Position numbers and translations under genes: made by a program
The notes under the pieces: generated by a model
Told to the model about the DNA's origin: nothing
Seen by the model: the letters and a program-made list of their open reading frames with translations, nothing else
Databases searched by the model: none
Source: Methanospirillum hungatei
Lineage (GTDB): Archaea; Halobacteriota; Methanomicrobia; Methanomicrobiales; Methanospirillaceae
Length of the DNA: 15,483 bases
Reading direction: 5' to 3'
NCBI RefSeq assembly: GCF_020216685.1
Contig: NZ_JAIWNS010000127.1
Location: forward strand, 1-15,483
Part shown: in pieces, positions 1 to 6,828 of the stretch
Numbering within the stretch: the stretch's first letter is position 1
Layout of the letters: each line of letters starts with the position of its first letter

Positions 1-13
1 CTTAAAGTGATAT

Positions 14-1075
14 ATGGACAATCACGTTGCTCTACCTCATACAATTCTTCAGTGGAATCTAACCCTCCCTCCTCATACTTCCCAGCCAGGAGTTGTCATA
101 CTAATTCCTGACTGGGTGTATGGACTGCTTCCCCTATGTGGGCCCGGAGTACGAAAAGACATCTGGATCAGGGAGGAAAAATTCATTGATGAGATATACC
201 GTTTTTTTTATCAGAGCGGATTTGGCGTACTTACCCTGTCTTGTCCAATGGAAGCTGATGAAATTCCATCTGATGCTACCATATTAGCTGCTACACAAAT
301 CCCCGATGCATATGTAACAATAAAAAAATTAATGAAAGAATCCTCCTGTAATCTGAATAAATCTGTAATATTCGGGCATGGATTTGGAGTGTGTATGATG
401 TGTGAGCTGGTTGCATATGGTCTGAAACCCGCAGGATTTATAGTTGCAAGTGGTATCTATTCGGATGTTGAATCAATTCTTACTCAGAAATATTTCCCTT
501 TTAAGGATCTGAATCTGCAATCTGCCGGGGTAGAGAACCATTCTCCGGTTGATCCTGATACTGCACTGATTATAAAGAACCTTGGAAAGATCCTGCAGGC
601 AGCCCGAAGAGGAAGAGAAAAGATTAAACTGAAGGAATTGAATCATTTCCTCGAGTTACCGATTCCAAAAAGATTATTTTCAGATGAATCATCACCCTCT
701 GCATTATTATCCACACTTGATGCCCCATCTGTAATTCTACATGGTTCAGGGGATCTGGATATTTCAGTAACGAATGCCTTTTTTCTTGAGACCAAATTAA
801 AACAGAAGAACAATTCTGTAAGTCGGATTGTAATGCTTGATGATGATCACTGGTTCAGGGAGATGCCACATGATATGGCGGAACGAATACGGGACCGATT
901 ATCTGGTGAATGCATTCAACACCCGATTGATAAGCGTTTTTTAAAAAATGTGCAGATATTTGTCGAGGATGTACTAAAGATTCGTCGAACAAAAAAGGAT
1001 ATACCAGATATCATCACGGTTACGGATTCGACCATGACTTCATCATCCATGCCGGGAATAGAAAAAATTATCTGA
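14..1075 (+). CDS. Alpha/beta-hydrolase-fold protein lacking the catalytic serine
   Basis: A 353-residue soluble protein that reads as an alpha/beta hydrolase (serine-aminopeptidase-like lid class). Seen: a first strand with an oxyanion-loop-like segment (VVILIPDW, about residues 27-34), a second strand (FGVLTLSCP, about 70-78), and a nucleophile elbow at 121-125 that reads GHGFG where active members have G-H-S-x-G. An acid candidate follows a strand at 247-249 (HGSGDLDI), and the catalytic-type histidine is present at 279 (DDDHWF). Glycine therefore sits where the nucleophile should be, so the protein is probably not a conventional esterase or peptidase. An in-frame TGA at 8-10 and a GTGAT Shine-Dalgarno-like stretch at 7-11 place the start here, although the spacing is very short. 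There is no signal peptide or membrane segment. It lies upstream of two secreted paralogs but is separated from them by about 165 bases. The fold call is good; the biochemical role is unknown. Confidence 0.7.
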   Translation: MDNHVALPHTILQWNLTLPPHTSQPGVVILIPDWVYGLLPLCGPGVRKDIWIREEKFIDEIYRFFYQSGFGVLTLSCPMEADEIPSDATILAATQIPDAYVTIKKLMKESSCNLNKSVIFGHGFGVCMMCELVAYGLKPAGFIVASGIYSDVESILTQKYFPFKDLNLQSAGVENHSPVDPDTALIIKNLGKILQAARRGREKIKLKELNHFLELPIPKRLFSDESSPSALLSTLDAPSVILHGSGDLDISVTNAFFLETKLKQKNNSVSRIVMLDDDHWFREMPHDMAERIRDRLSGECIQHPIDKRFLKNVQIFVEDVLKIRRTKKDIPDIITVTDSTMTSSSMPGIEKII

Positions 1076-1239
1076 AGATTGCGGGATCCATTTTATGACA
1101 CACTATGCTCATACATGCAGGGTGATTCTTCATGCGCAATTGAATCAGAATTCATGATCTCTCTATGAAAAATTATTTATTCGTGAGTGTTATTGGTTTT
1201 CATGAGAAAAATATTACCCGGTATGAATTACCAAAGTAC
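1076..1239 (+). other. Spacer between the hydrolase-like gene and the first secreted paralog
   Basis: About 165 bases without a convincing gene. An upstream in-frame ATG at 1165 would add 25 polar residues ahead of the signal peptide of the next gene and is considered less likely than ATG 1240. A TATA-like run (AAAAATATTA, about 1206-1215) lies roughly 28 bases before 1240, which would suit a leaderless transcript. A weak 6-bp inverted repeat (TGATTC at 1123-1128, GAATCA at 1142-1147) is present and may be chance. Confidence 0.3.
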
Positions 1240-2184
1240 ATGATGCGAGAAAAAATTCTGATTAGTCTGATTTTGTCTTTATTTCTTTCAGTTTTCATAT
1301 TCACTGCAGGATATGCAGAGGTGAATACAGGAGAACCCTCACAGTCAATGAATCTGGTCAGTTATGATGATACAGTAGGTTTATTTGAGATTCGGATAGT
1401 CTCACCGGAGATGCTTGAAACCGTTCTGCTTAATTATGGAAAACAGGCAGTCCCACTCAAAGTTGAACGGGGTCTATTTATTGGCGTTCTTACTCCTGGA
1501 ATACTGTATTTACGTGGTGATTTGAATGAAGAGGACTTTCCGGTCAGGCAGATTATTCAAGACAGTACTGATGAGAAAGTGGGGAACCATCTGATCGATA
1601 TCACATTTGGTCGTGATAATTCGAAAACTGAGTTGTTTGATAATACGAAGGAATACCTCATCTGGTTTGATGCGATGTATCGCCCTGAAGATCTTCAGAC
1701 AATTCGTGAATTTATTGAGGAGATAAATGATCTCTCCCAGACTACCAGGTTCAGTGATGATGATATCGCTCTTCCTTCATATAAGCCAAATTACAATCCG
1801 ATTCCCTATATTTATTATAAAATTAGCATTGTTGACAAAGATTTGCTGAAGGAAAAGTTGGATAAGCGTGATAGTTCAAAAGAACAGATTCTGAAGGACA
1901 ATAATGGGGTTTCAGTCGCATTAGTTCGAAATGATCATCTCTTTCTTCTGAATGATCTCTCCGGAGATGAACGAAAACATTTCCTTCTCAAAGGACTTCT
2001 CTTTAGCATGGGATTTCATGGGGAGAGTAAGTTGCAGGATAGTTTCTTTTATAATCATGGAATTAAGACTGTATTATCTCCATTAGATAAAATGGCAATA
2101 GAACTTTTGTATGGGGGACGTCTCCAATCCGGCCTTGATGTTGAGGCAGTGAAGAAAACCCTGGGTATAGTCTCAAAAGAATAA
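1240..2184 (+). CDS. Secreted protein, paralog 1 of a tandem pair (possible degenerate metzincin/DUF2927-like)
   Basis: 314 residues from ATG 1240 (or 1243). This start puts the hydrophobic segment ILISLILSLFLSVFIF right after a basic MMREK and gives a normal signal peptide ending near GYA-EV; ATG 1165 would bury it 25 residues in. The mature protein aligns end to end with the product of 2317-3306. Shared blocks include EIRIVSP, HLIDITFG-DN, and DSFFY. They also share LYGGRL-SG near the C terminus. Two related units are visible: about 48-95 (FEIRIVSP to LYLRGDL) and 191-239 (IYYKISIV to LFLLNDL). The tail (SMGFHG, then LSPLDKMAIELLYGG at about 279-293) recalls the end of metzincin or DUF2927 proteins, but no HExxH is present. 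Function unknown; probably outside the cytoplasmic membrane. Confidence 0.75.
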   Translation: MMREKILISLILSLFLSVFIFTAGYAEVNTGEPSQSMNLVSYDDTVGLFEIRIVSPEMLETVLLNYGKQAVPLKVERGLFIGVLTPGILYLRGDLNEEDFPVRQIIQDSTDEKVGNHLIDITFGRDNSKTELFDNTKEYLIWFDAMYRPEDLQTIREFIEEINDLSQTTRFSDDDIALPSYKPNYNPIPYIYYKISIVDKDLLKEKLDKRDSSKEQILKDNNGVSVALVRNDHLFLLNDLSGDERKHFLLKGLLFSMGFHGESKLQDSFFYNHGIKTVLSPLDKMAIELLYGGRLQSGLDVEAVKKTLGIVSKE

Positions 2185-2316
2185 TATCAATAAAAATTAA
2201 ACAAAAAACAATATTTTCAATAGATCTATAGGATCTCTAGAGATCGTAACAACTTAATTATTAATACCAATATTTCGTAATACTATATTAACAAAATATG
2301 AAACAGGAGTAATCAA
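2185..2316 (+). promoter_or_regulatory. AT-rich leader with two adjacent palindromes ahead of paralog 2
   Basis: This very AT-rich spacer separates the two paralogs, so the second one may have its own promoter. It contains two perfect palindromes two bases apart, ATAGATCTAT (2220-2229) and GATCTCTAGAGATC (2232-2245). TATA-like runs occur at about 2255-2266 and 2282-2290. A clear Shine-Dalgarno AGGAG at 2305-2309 sits seven bases before ATG 2317. The palindromes could be an operator or a 3' hairpin of the upstream transcript; the sequence does not decide between these. Confidence 0.4.
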
Positions 2317-3306
2317 ATGAAGTGGTATACCATTTTTTCTCTGGCCTGCCTCGTAGCAATCCTTCTCCCGGCCGGGTGTGTATTCGCATCAGGACCGGAA
2401 TCGGATCAGTCACCGGTACACAATGAACAAACAACAGCACCAGTATCAAAAAGTCCATCTGAATCCGGCTCTGAAATCCAACGAACGGATGATGATCGGT
2501 ATTTTTACAATATCAGGATTGTCTCGCCCAAAGACCTGGAATCCATGAAAAATGAATTGAACAGTGATGAATCACTTATCAGAAACGAAAACGGTGACAT
2601 CATTGGTATCGTCTCTCCTCGAAAACTCTACATCCGGGGAGACCTTGTCGATCTTCAGAAAGAAACTGGCAAGACAGGAAAGACCTTTGATAAAACCGAC
2701 GTTGCAGAACACCTTGTTGATATTGTCTTTGGTAATGATAATGCAAAACTGAATCTCTTTAAATCCAATAAGGATTACCAGTTCTGGCTTGATGCGTACT
2801 ACACTACTGATGATACAAAATATCTTCTTGAATTAGCAAAGCTCCTGAATACCCTCTCTGATACAACCGAGTTCGAAGATGAAGAACTGGCTCTCGGGTT
2901 CCTGAAGACGAATTATGCAGATGTTCCCTATAATTTCTATAACATCAAGATAATCCCTCAAAAGATGCTTGATGAGTTCAAGGATAATCGAAAGAGTGAT
3001 GAGCGTCTGATTAAGGATTCAGAGGGAAAACTCATAGGCATTGTAGGAAATGATCACCTGTATCTTGTTGATTCAATGTCATTTGACGATCGGAAATACT
3101 ACATGCTTTATGGTACACTCTATAGTATGGGGATGCATGGAACAACCTATTCAGAAAAGGATAGTTTCTTTTATCAGGTGGGAGGAGTCAGAAATACTGA
3201 ATTATCTGACCTTGATAAAGAAGCAATAAAATTACTGTATGGTGGACGGCTCAAGACCGGAATTGATATGGAAGAGATGAAAAAGACCCTGGGCCTGAAG
3301 ACATAG
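2317..3306 (+). CDS. Secreted protein, paralog 2 of a tandem pair (possible degenerate metzincin/DUF2927-like)
   Basis: 329 residues. An N-terminal hydrophobic segment (residues 5-19) ends in PAGC (C21), which is close to but not a canonical lipobox; cleavage after VFA (24) is the alternative. A low-complexity Ser/Pro/Thr/Gln linker follows to about residue 58, typical of a surface-exposed anchor region. Two homologous units are plain: 63-110 (FYNIRIVSP to LYIRGDL) and 207-254 (FYNIKIIPQ to LYLVDSM), each with an SDE-LI and a G-IGIV block. Between them is HLVDIVFGNDNAK and a helix-rich stretch. The C-terminal part holds LYSMGMHG (268-275), DSFFY (282-286) and LSDLDKEAIKLLYGG (296-310), the last resembling the metzincin/DUF2927 tail, but the zinc-binding HExxH is absent. 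The start is fixed by AGGAG at 2305-2309. Function unknown; a structural or binding role is more likely than catalysis. Confidence 0.8.
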   Translation: MKWYTIFSLACLVAILLPAGCVFASGPESDQSPVHNEQTTAPVSKSPSESGSEIQRTDDDRYFYNIRIVSPKDLESMKNELNSDESLIRNENGDIIGIVSPRKLYIRGDLVDLQKETGKTGKTFDKTDVAEHLVDIVFGNDNAKLNLFKSNKDYQFWLDAYYTTDDTKYLLELAKLLNTLSDTTEFEDEELALGFLKTNYADVPYNFYNIKIIPQKMLDEFKDNRKSDERLIKDSEGKLIGIVGNDHLYLVDSMSFDDRKYYMLYGTLYSMGMHGTTYSEKDSFFYQVGGVRNTELSDLDKEAIKLLYGGRLKTGIDMEEMKKTLGLKT

Positions 3307-3308
3307 GG

Positions 3309-3359
3309 TTAAATTTTCTTTATTTTTCCTTTATTATCTTTTGATTTCTTTCATTTGTT
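3309..3359 (+). terminator. T-tract terminator after paralog 2
   Basis: Directly after the TAG stop the plus strand carries repeated T runs (TTTT, TTT, TTTTT, TTT, TTTT) within about 50 bases and no strong hairpin. This is the usual form of archaeal transcription termination. It also separates this gene from the convergent transporter operon that ends at 3390. No comparable T-tract is seen on the minus strand for that operon. Confidence 0.5.
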
Positions 3360-3389
3360 CTACTGATTTCTAATTGAGATAATTTTAAT

Positions 3390-4073
3390 TCATGATAATG
3401 CTCCGTTTTCCATAGAATATATACGATCTGACATAAAAGAGAGGACATCAGGGTCATGGGAGATGATGATATATGACATCTTTTCTCTCTTCTTTACTTC
3501 TTTAAGTAACCTGAGTATTTGTGCCTGCACTGAAATGTCAAGCCCGGAAGTAGGCTCATCAAGGATTATTAGTTCTGGTTTAATAAGAAGAATGCGGGCA
3601 AGAGCAAGACGCTGAGCTTGTCCTCCCGATATTTCATGTGGATACCGGGAGAGAATCTCATCATGTAATCCTACTTCATGCAGGATTTCTGAAAATCCAT
3701 GCTCGGGCAAAGGAACGCCCGGGAGGTTGATGAGTCGATTCATTGAGGCGCTCAATTTTCTGACCGGATTAAATGAACCTCCCGGATCCTGAAATAAAAT
3801 CTGGATCTTTCTTCTGATCTCTTTTCGGATCCTGTTATCTGCCGATGATAAAAGAATTGTTCGAAACCATATCTCCCCTTCATCCGGTTCTTCAAGCCCG
3901 GCAAGAATCCGGCTTAAGGTGCTCTTCCCACAACCCGATGGTCCACATATTCCTACAGTTTCCCCATCATATACTGCCATGGAAACATTGGTGAGTATAT
4001 GCTGCCATTCTCCGGTTAATCCGCTTCGATATCGTTTGGATACATTTTTGGCTTCAATCAATACCGATGACAT
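3390..4073 (-). CDS. Peptide/nickel-family ABC importer ATPase 2 (OppF/NikE/DppF type)
   Basis: A cytoplasmic ATPase of 227 residues, the last gene of the five-gene importer operon. All nucleotide-binding motifs are intact: Walker A GPSGCGKS (44-51), Q-loop Q95, signature ISGGQAQ (148-154), Walker B LIILDEP (168-174) and switch histidine H206 (IISHD). The protein ends soon after the last core strand, so it lacks the C-terminal extension usual in OppF/DppF (typically above 300 residues). It is closer in length to NikE-type subunits (about 250-270). It overlaps the end of the preceding ATPase gene by 16 bases, with a GGAG-containing Shine-Dalgarno (GGGAGAATGAT) inside that gene, so translation is probably coupled. 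It pairs with the product of 4058-5002 as the ATPase heterodimer. The family is certain; nickel versus peptide is not determined. Confidence 0.9.
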   Translation of the reverse strand: MSSVLIEAKNVSKRYRSGLTGEWQHILTNVSMAVYDGETVGICGPSGCGKSTLSRILAGLEEPDEGEIWFRTILLSSADNRIRKEIRRKIQILFQDPGGSFNPVRKLSASMNRLINLPGVPLPEHGFSEILHEVGLHDEILSRYPHEISGGQAQRLALARILLIKPELIILDEPTSGLDISVQAQILRLLKEVKKREKMSYIIISHDPDVLSFMSDRIYSMENGALS

Positions 4074-5002
4074 CGTATCATTCTCCCATTCACGTGTGTA
4101 AGATTTGCAGGCCTTTTATGGCACATCTTTGTTGCCTGATAACACCGATCTGCAAACCGGCATCCTTCAGGAAGACTGGTCAGTGGAGGAGCACATCCCG
4201 GAATTGGATTAAAACCGTTCTCCGGAAGGCTTTGTATCAGACCCCTGGTATATGGATGAGATGGCGAAGAAAGAATTGCATTTACAGGGCCTGCTTCAAC
4301 AATTTCTCCCGCATACATGACCACGATTTGATGAGCAATAGCATGAGCAAGCCTGATATCATGAGTAATCAGGAGCAAAGTTCTGTTTTCATGTAAAATT
4401 TCTTTTAAAGAGGCCTGAATATCTAAAATCCTCGACCTGTCAAGTCCTTTTGTCGGTTCATCAGCGATTACAAGATCCGGCTCAAGAGAGAGGATGATTG
4501 CGGTAACAGCACGTTGATTCATCCCTCCGGAACAATGACATGGATACAGCCGGGAAGCATGTTCAGGATCTGAAAACCCTGCTTTCCTCAATGCTTTATA
4601 AATGTGTGCCTCGCTCTCTTGTACAGGGACAACCTTATGTATATCCAGTGGGCCGAGTATCTGGTGATACAGCCGGTAGATGGGGTTGAGTGCCCTATCA
4701 GGACTTTGGAACATGATACCAATCTCGTTTCCCCTGATACTCTGTAGGGTTCTCTCATTAAGTCTGTAAATATTCAGGTTTTTAAAAATGATTTCACCTT
4801 CAACCAGGGAATTTTTAGGAAGCAGACGAAGAATAGCATGAGCAACAACAGATTTTCCGCATCCGGATTCCCCGATGATTGCCGTACATGTCCCTTGCGT
4901 GATTCTACAGGAAAAACCGGATACCGCAGGAATTTTTATTCCATCTGAAAGAAAGGTGATGGAAAGGTTTGAAATGTCAAGTAGCGGATCAGGAGAATTC
5001 AT
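4058..5002 (-). CDS. Peptide/nickel-family ABC importer ATPase 1 (OppD/NikD/DppD type)
   Basis: 314 residues. Walker A GESGCGKS (44-51), Q-loop Q99, signature CSGGMNQ (157-163, the first position Cys instead of the usual Leu), Walker B LVIADEP (177-183) and H214 are intact. The C-terminal OppD/DppD extension is present, with cysteines at 270, 281, 287, 294 and 311 in the GC-FADRC-C pattern. In some family members equivalent cysteines hold an iron-sulfur cluster, so this domain may do the same here (inference). The start codon overlaps the permease stop (ATGA at 4999-5002). Its partner is the short ATPase encoded next, and the two energise the permeases encoded at 4999-6803. Length is typical for the family. 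Confidence 0.93.
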   Translation of the reverse strand: MNSPDPLLDISNLSITFLSDGIKIPAVSGFSCRITQGTCTAIIGESGCGKSVVAHAILRLLPKNSLVEGEIIFKNLNIYRLNERTLQSIRGNEIGIMFQSPDRALNPIYRLYHQILGPLDIHKVVPVQESEAHIYKALRKAGFSDPEHASRLYPCHCSGGMNQRAVTAIILSLEPDLVIADEPTKGLDRSRILDIQASLKEILHENRTLLLITHDIRLAHAIAHQIVVMYAGEIVEAGPVNAILSSPSHPYTRGLIQSLPENGFNPIPGCAPPLTSLPEGCRFADRCYQATKMCHKRPANLTHVNGRMIRCHRY

Positions 5003-5838
5003 TTAAATGCCATCTCTGGTTCATTACTTTCATACATCATACCTATACGGGTGATGGCAAGCACCGTTACACATATGCATATCGCAGGAGGGAGGAACCA
5101 CCACCACATCTCACGAATAAATCCCCCATGGGAAAATGCATCTGCGATCATCTTCCCCCAACTCTCCATCATGGGATCAGACAATCCCAGAAATGAGAGT
5201 GAGGCTTCAGATATCATGGCACCAGCAATTGTGAGCATAAATTTTGGCAGAAGAACCGGGTAAATCACCGGGATAATGTCATGAATTATTATTGAAAAAG
5301 ATGAAAATCCCAGGCACCGGGAAGAAAGGACAAATCCGGAATTACGAATCTGCATAGTCTTTGCCCGTACAACCCTGGCGGTTGTCTCCCAGGAAAACAA
5401 ACCAAGTACAATGATAAGTATCCAGATGCTGGGATGCAGATATGCTGCTATAAGGATGATCACTGGAATTTTCGGAATAATAAGGGTGATGTCGGTCACT
5501 CCCATCATCAGGTCATCAATCCATCCCTGGTGAAAACCACTTGCAATTCCAATAGAGGTTCCGATACATAACGAGAGAATGCCGGCAAAAACGCCAATAA
5601 TGAGAGATATCCTGGTTGCATAAATAAGAAGTGTCAGAATATCATATCCCATGTCATCAGTGCCGAGCATATGATTCTCATCAGGTTCTCCATACGGTGA
5701 AAACCGGATCTCCGGACTATATGGTGAGATAGTCTTTGGAAATATCGCTGCATATACAAATATTCCAAGGATAATGATGCAAAATGTCGGAGTATATCCC
5801 ATTTTTTTAAGCCATGAAGGTACATATACCACGGTCAT
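4999..5838 (-). CDS. Peptide/nickel-family ABC importer permease 2 (OppC/NikC/DppC type)
   Basis: A 279-residue integral membrane protein. The first membrane segment is near residues 18-33. It is followed by the family hallmark HMLGTDDMGYD (56-66), then about five further hydrophobic segments. The cytoplasmic EAA loop that contacts the ATPases is visible near EASLSFLGLSDP followed by SWGKMI (about 211-231). The gene starts by a 4-base ATGA overlap with the upstream permease gene (5835-5838) and ends by a 4-base overlap with the ATPase gene, so the subunits are translationally coupled. A GGAG Shine-Dalgarno lies six bases before its ATG, inside the last codons of the upstream gene. It forms the channel with the OppB-type subunit. 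Confidence 0.92.
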   Translation of the reverse strand: MTVVYVPSWLKKMGYTPTFCIIILGIFVYAAIFPKTISPYSPEIRFSPYGEPDENHMLGTDDMGYDILTLLIYATRISLIIGVFAGILSLCIGTSIGIASGFHQGWIDDLMMGVTDITLIIPKIPVIILIAAYLHPSIWILIIVLGLFSWETTARVVRAKTMQIRNSGFVLSSRCLGFSSFSIIIHDIIPVIYPVLLPKFMLTIAGAMISEASLSFLGLSDPMMESWGKMIADAFSHGGFIREMWWWFLPPAICICVTVLAITRIGMMYESNEPEMAFK

Positions 5839-6803
5839 GAACTTCTCCTGATTCGGGGATCAATAATGAGAGACATGATATCTGCAGTGATATTGGCAAT
5901 AATGACAAAGATTGCAATGATCAGGAGTGATCCGGTCAGAATCGGATAATCCCTGGCAAGGATTGCGTCATACATAAGACTCCCCATTCCACTCAGAGAA
6001 AAGACGATCTCTATAAAAAGTGCACCTGAAAAAAGAAATCCAAAGTCAAGTGCGATGAGTGCAATGAGTGGAATTATTGCATTTTTTCTGATATGATGGA
6101 ATAATATCTCCCGTTCAGGAATACCTAGTGACCGGGCAAACTGTGGATAGAGGAGTTCCTTTTCGGTTAAGACCGCACCTCTCATGATAAGAATATTTCT
6201 GGAAGCATAAAATGAGATCAGAACCAGCGTTGGCAATGTGAGGTGGTAAAGGATACTTTGAAGATTATAGGTATCATAAAACCCTTTAAAAGGGAATAAA
6301 CCGAGATGATATACAAATAGGACCAGCGCAAGGAGACTGAGAAGATAGGGCGGGGTTGAAGATATGACAAGGGCTATTGAGGCTATTACATCTGACCACC
6401 ATTTTCCACTCTGAAAACCCGCTCGTGCTCCAAGAGATATACCAATCCATGCACCAATAATAATGGAGGGAATGGTATACACAAGGGTCCACCATGCTCT
6501 GCTGATGAGAATTTCAAAAACAGGTCCATGCATATGATAGGAGTATCCAAGATCTCCATGCATGATCTGGAGACAATATCTGATGAACTGTTCATGAAGC
6601 GGGGTATCAAGCCCAAATGCTGCTCGTAATGAATCAATAGTACTCTGTGACAGGTAAATGTCTTCTCCCACCAGGTTCGAGACCGGATCACCGGGCATCA
6701 TTCTGGGCAGGAGAAAAACTATCAATAAAATACAGAAAAAAGAAAGGAGATATCTGAGCAATTTTTGGGATAAAAAAATACCTGCCGGGTGTATCTTCAC
6801 CAT
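5835..6803 (-). CDS. Peptide/nickel-family ABC importer permease 1 (OppB/NikB/DppB type)
   Basis: 322 residues, with about six membrane segments. Family landmarks in order are PGDP (37-40), GLDTPLHEQFIRY (64-76), GDLGYSY (83-89), the EAA-type loop near FARSLGIPEREILF, then IVFSLSGMGSLMYDAILARD and a final DPRIR. It is the second gene of the operon, 19 bases after the binding-protein stop. The ATG directly follows eight T residues and no clear Shine-Dalgarno precedes it, so initiation may be inefficient or depend on upstream translation. The T-tract and a hairpin at this junction (separate entry) suggest reduced read-through from the binding-protein gene. The substrate is inferred only from family and neighbours. 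Confidence 0.92.
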   Translation of the reverse strand: MVKIHPAGIFLSQKLLRYLLSFFCILLIVFLLPRMMPGDPVSNLVGEDIYLSQSTIDSLRAAFGLDTPLHEQFIRYCLQIMHGDLGYSYHMHGPVFEILISRAWWTLVYTIPSIIIGAWIGISLGARAGFQSGKWWSDVIASIALVISSTPPYLLSLLALVLFVYHLGLFPFKGFYDTYNLQSILYHLTLPTLVLISFYASRNILIMRGAVLTEKELLYPQFARSLGIPEREILFHHIRKNAIIPLIALIALDFGFLFSGALFIEIVFSLSGMGSLMYDAILARDYPILTGSLLIIAIFVIIANITADIMSLIIDPRIRRSS

Positions 6804-6828
6804 AAAAAAAAGCCTGGATGGGTCAGGC
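6804..6828 (-). terminator. Hairpin plus T8 between binding-protein and permease genes
   Basis: Read on the minus strand, GCCTG and CAGGC (5-bp stem, 7-base loop, 6812-6828) are followed at once by eight T (6804-6811), and the next base begins the permease ATG. The hairpin overlaps the TGA stop of the binding-protein gene. This has the form of an intrinsic terminator inside the operon and would keep permease and ATPase transcripts below binding-protein transcripts. Ribosomes finishing the upstream gene could mask the stem. Functional status is inferred. Confidence 0.5.

Noticed and set aside
1165..1239. Upstream ATG 1165 as the start of the first secreted paralog
   Set aside because: It would place 25 polar residues ahead of an otherwise standard signal peptide, and no Shine-Dalgarno precedes it. 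ATG 1240/1243 gives a normal secreted precursor like the paralog.
2317..2382. Firm lipoprotein call for paralog 2 based on PAGC
   Set aside because: The position three before the cysteine is proline rather than Leu/Val/Ile, and an alternative cleavage after VFA is available, so this is noted only as a possibility.
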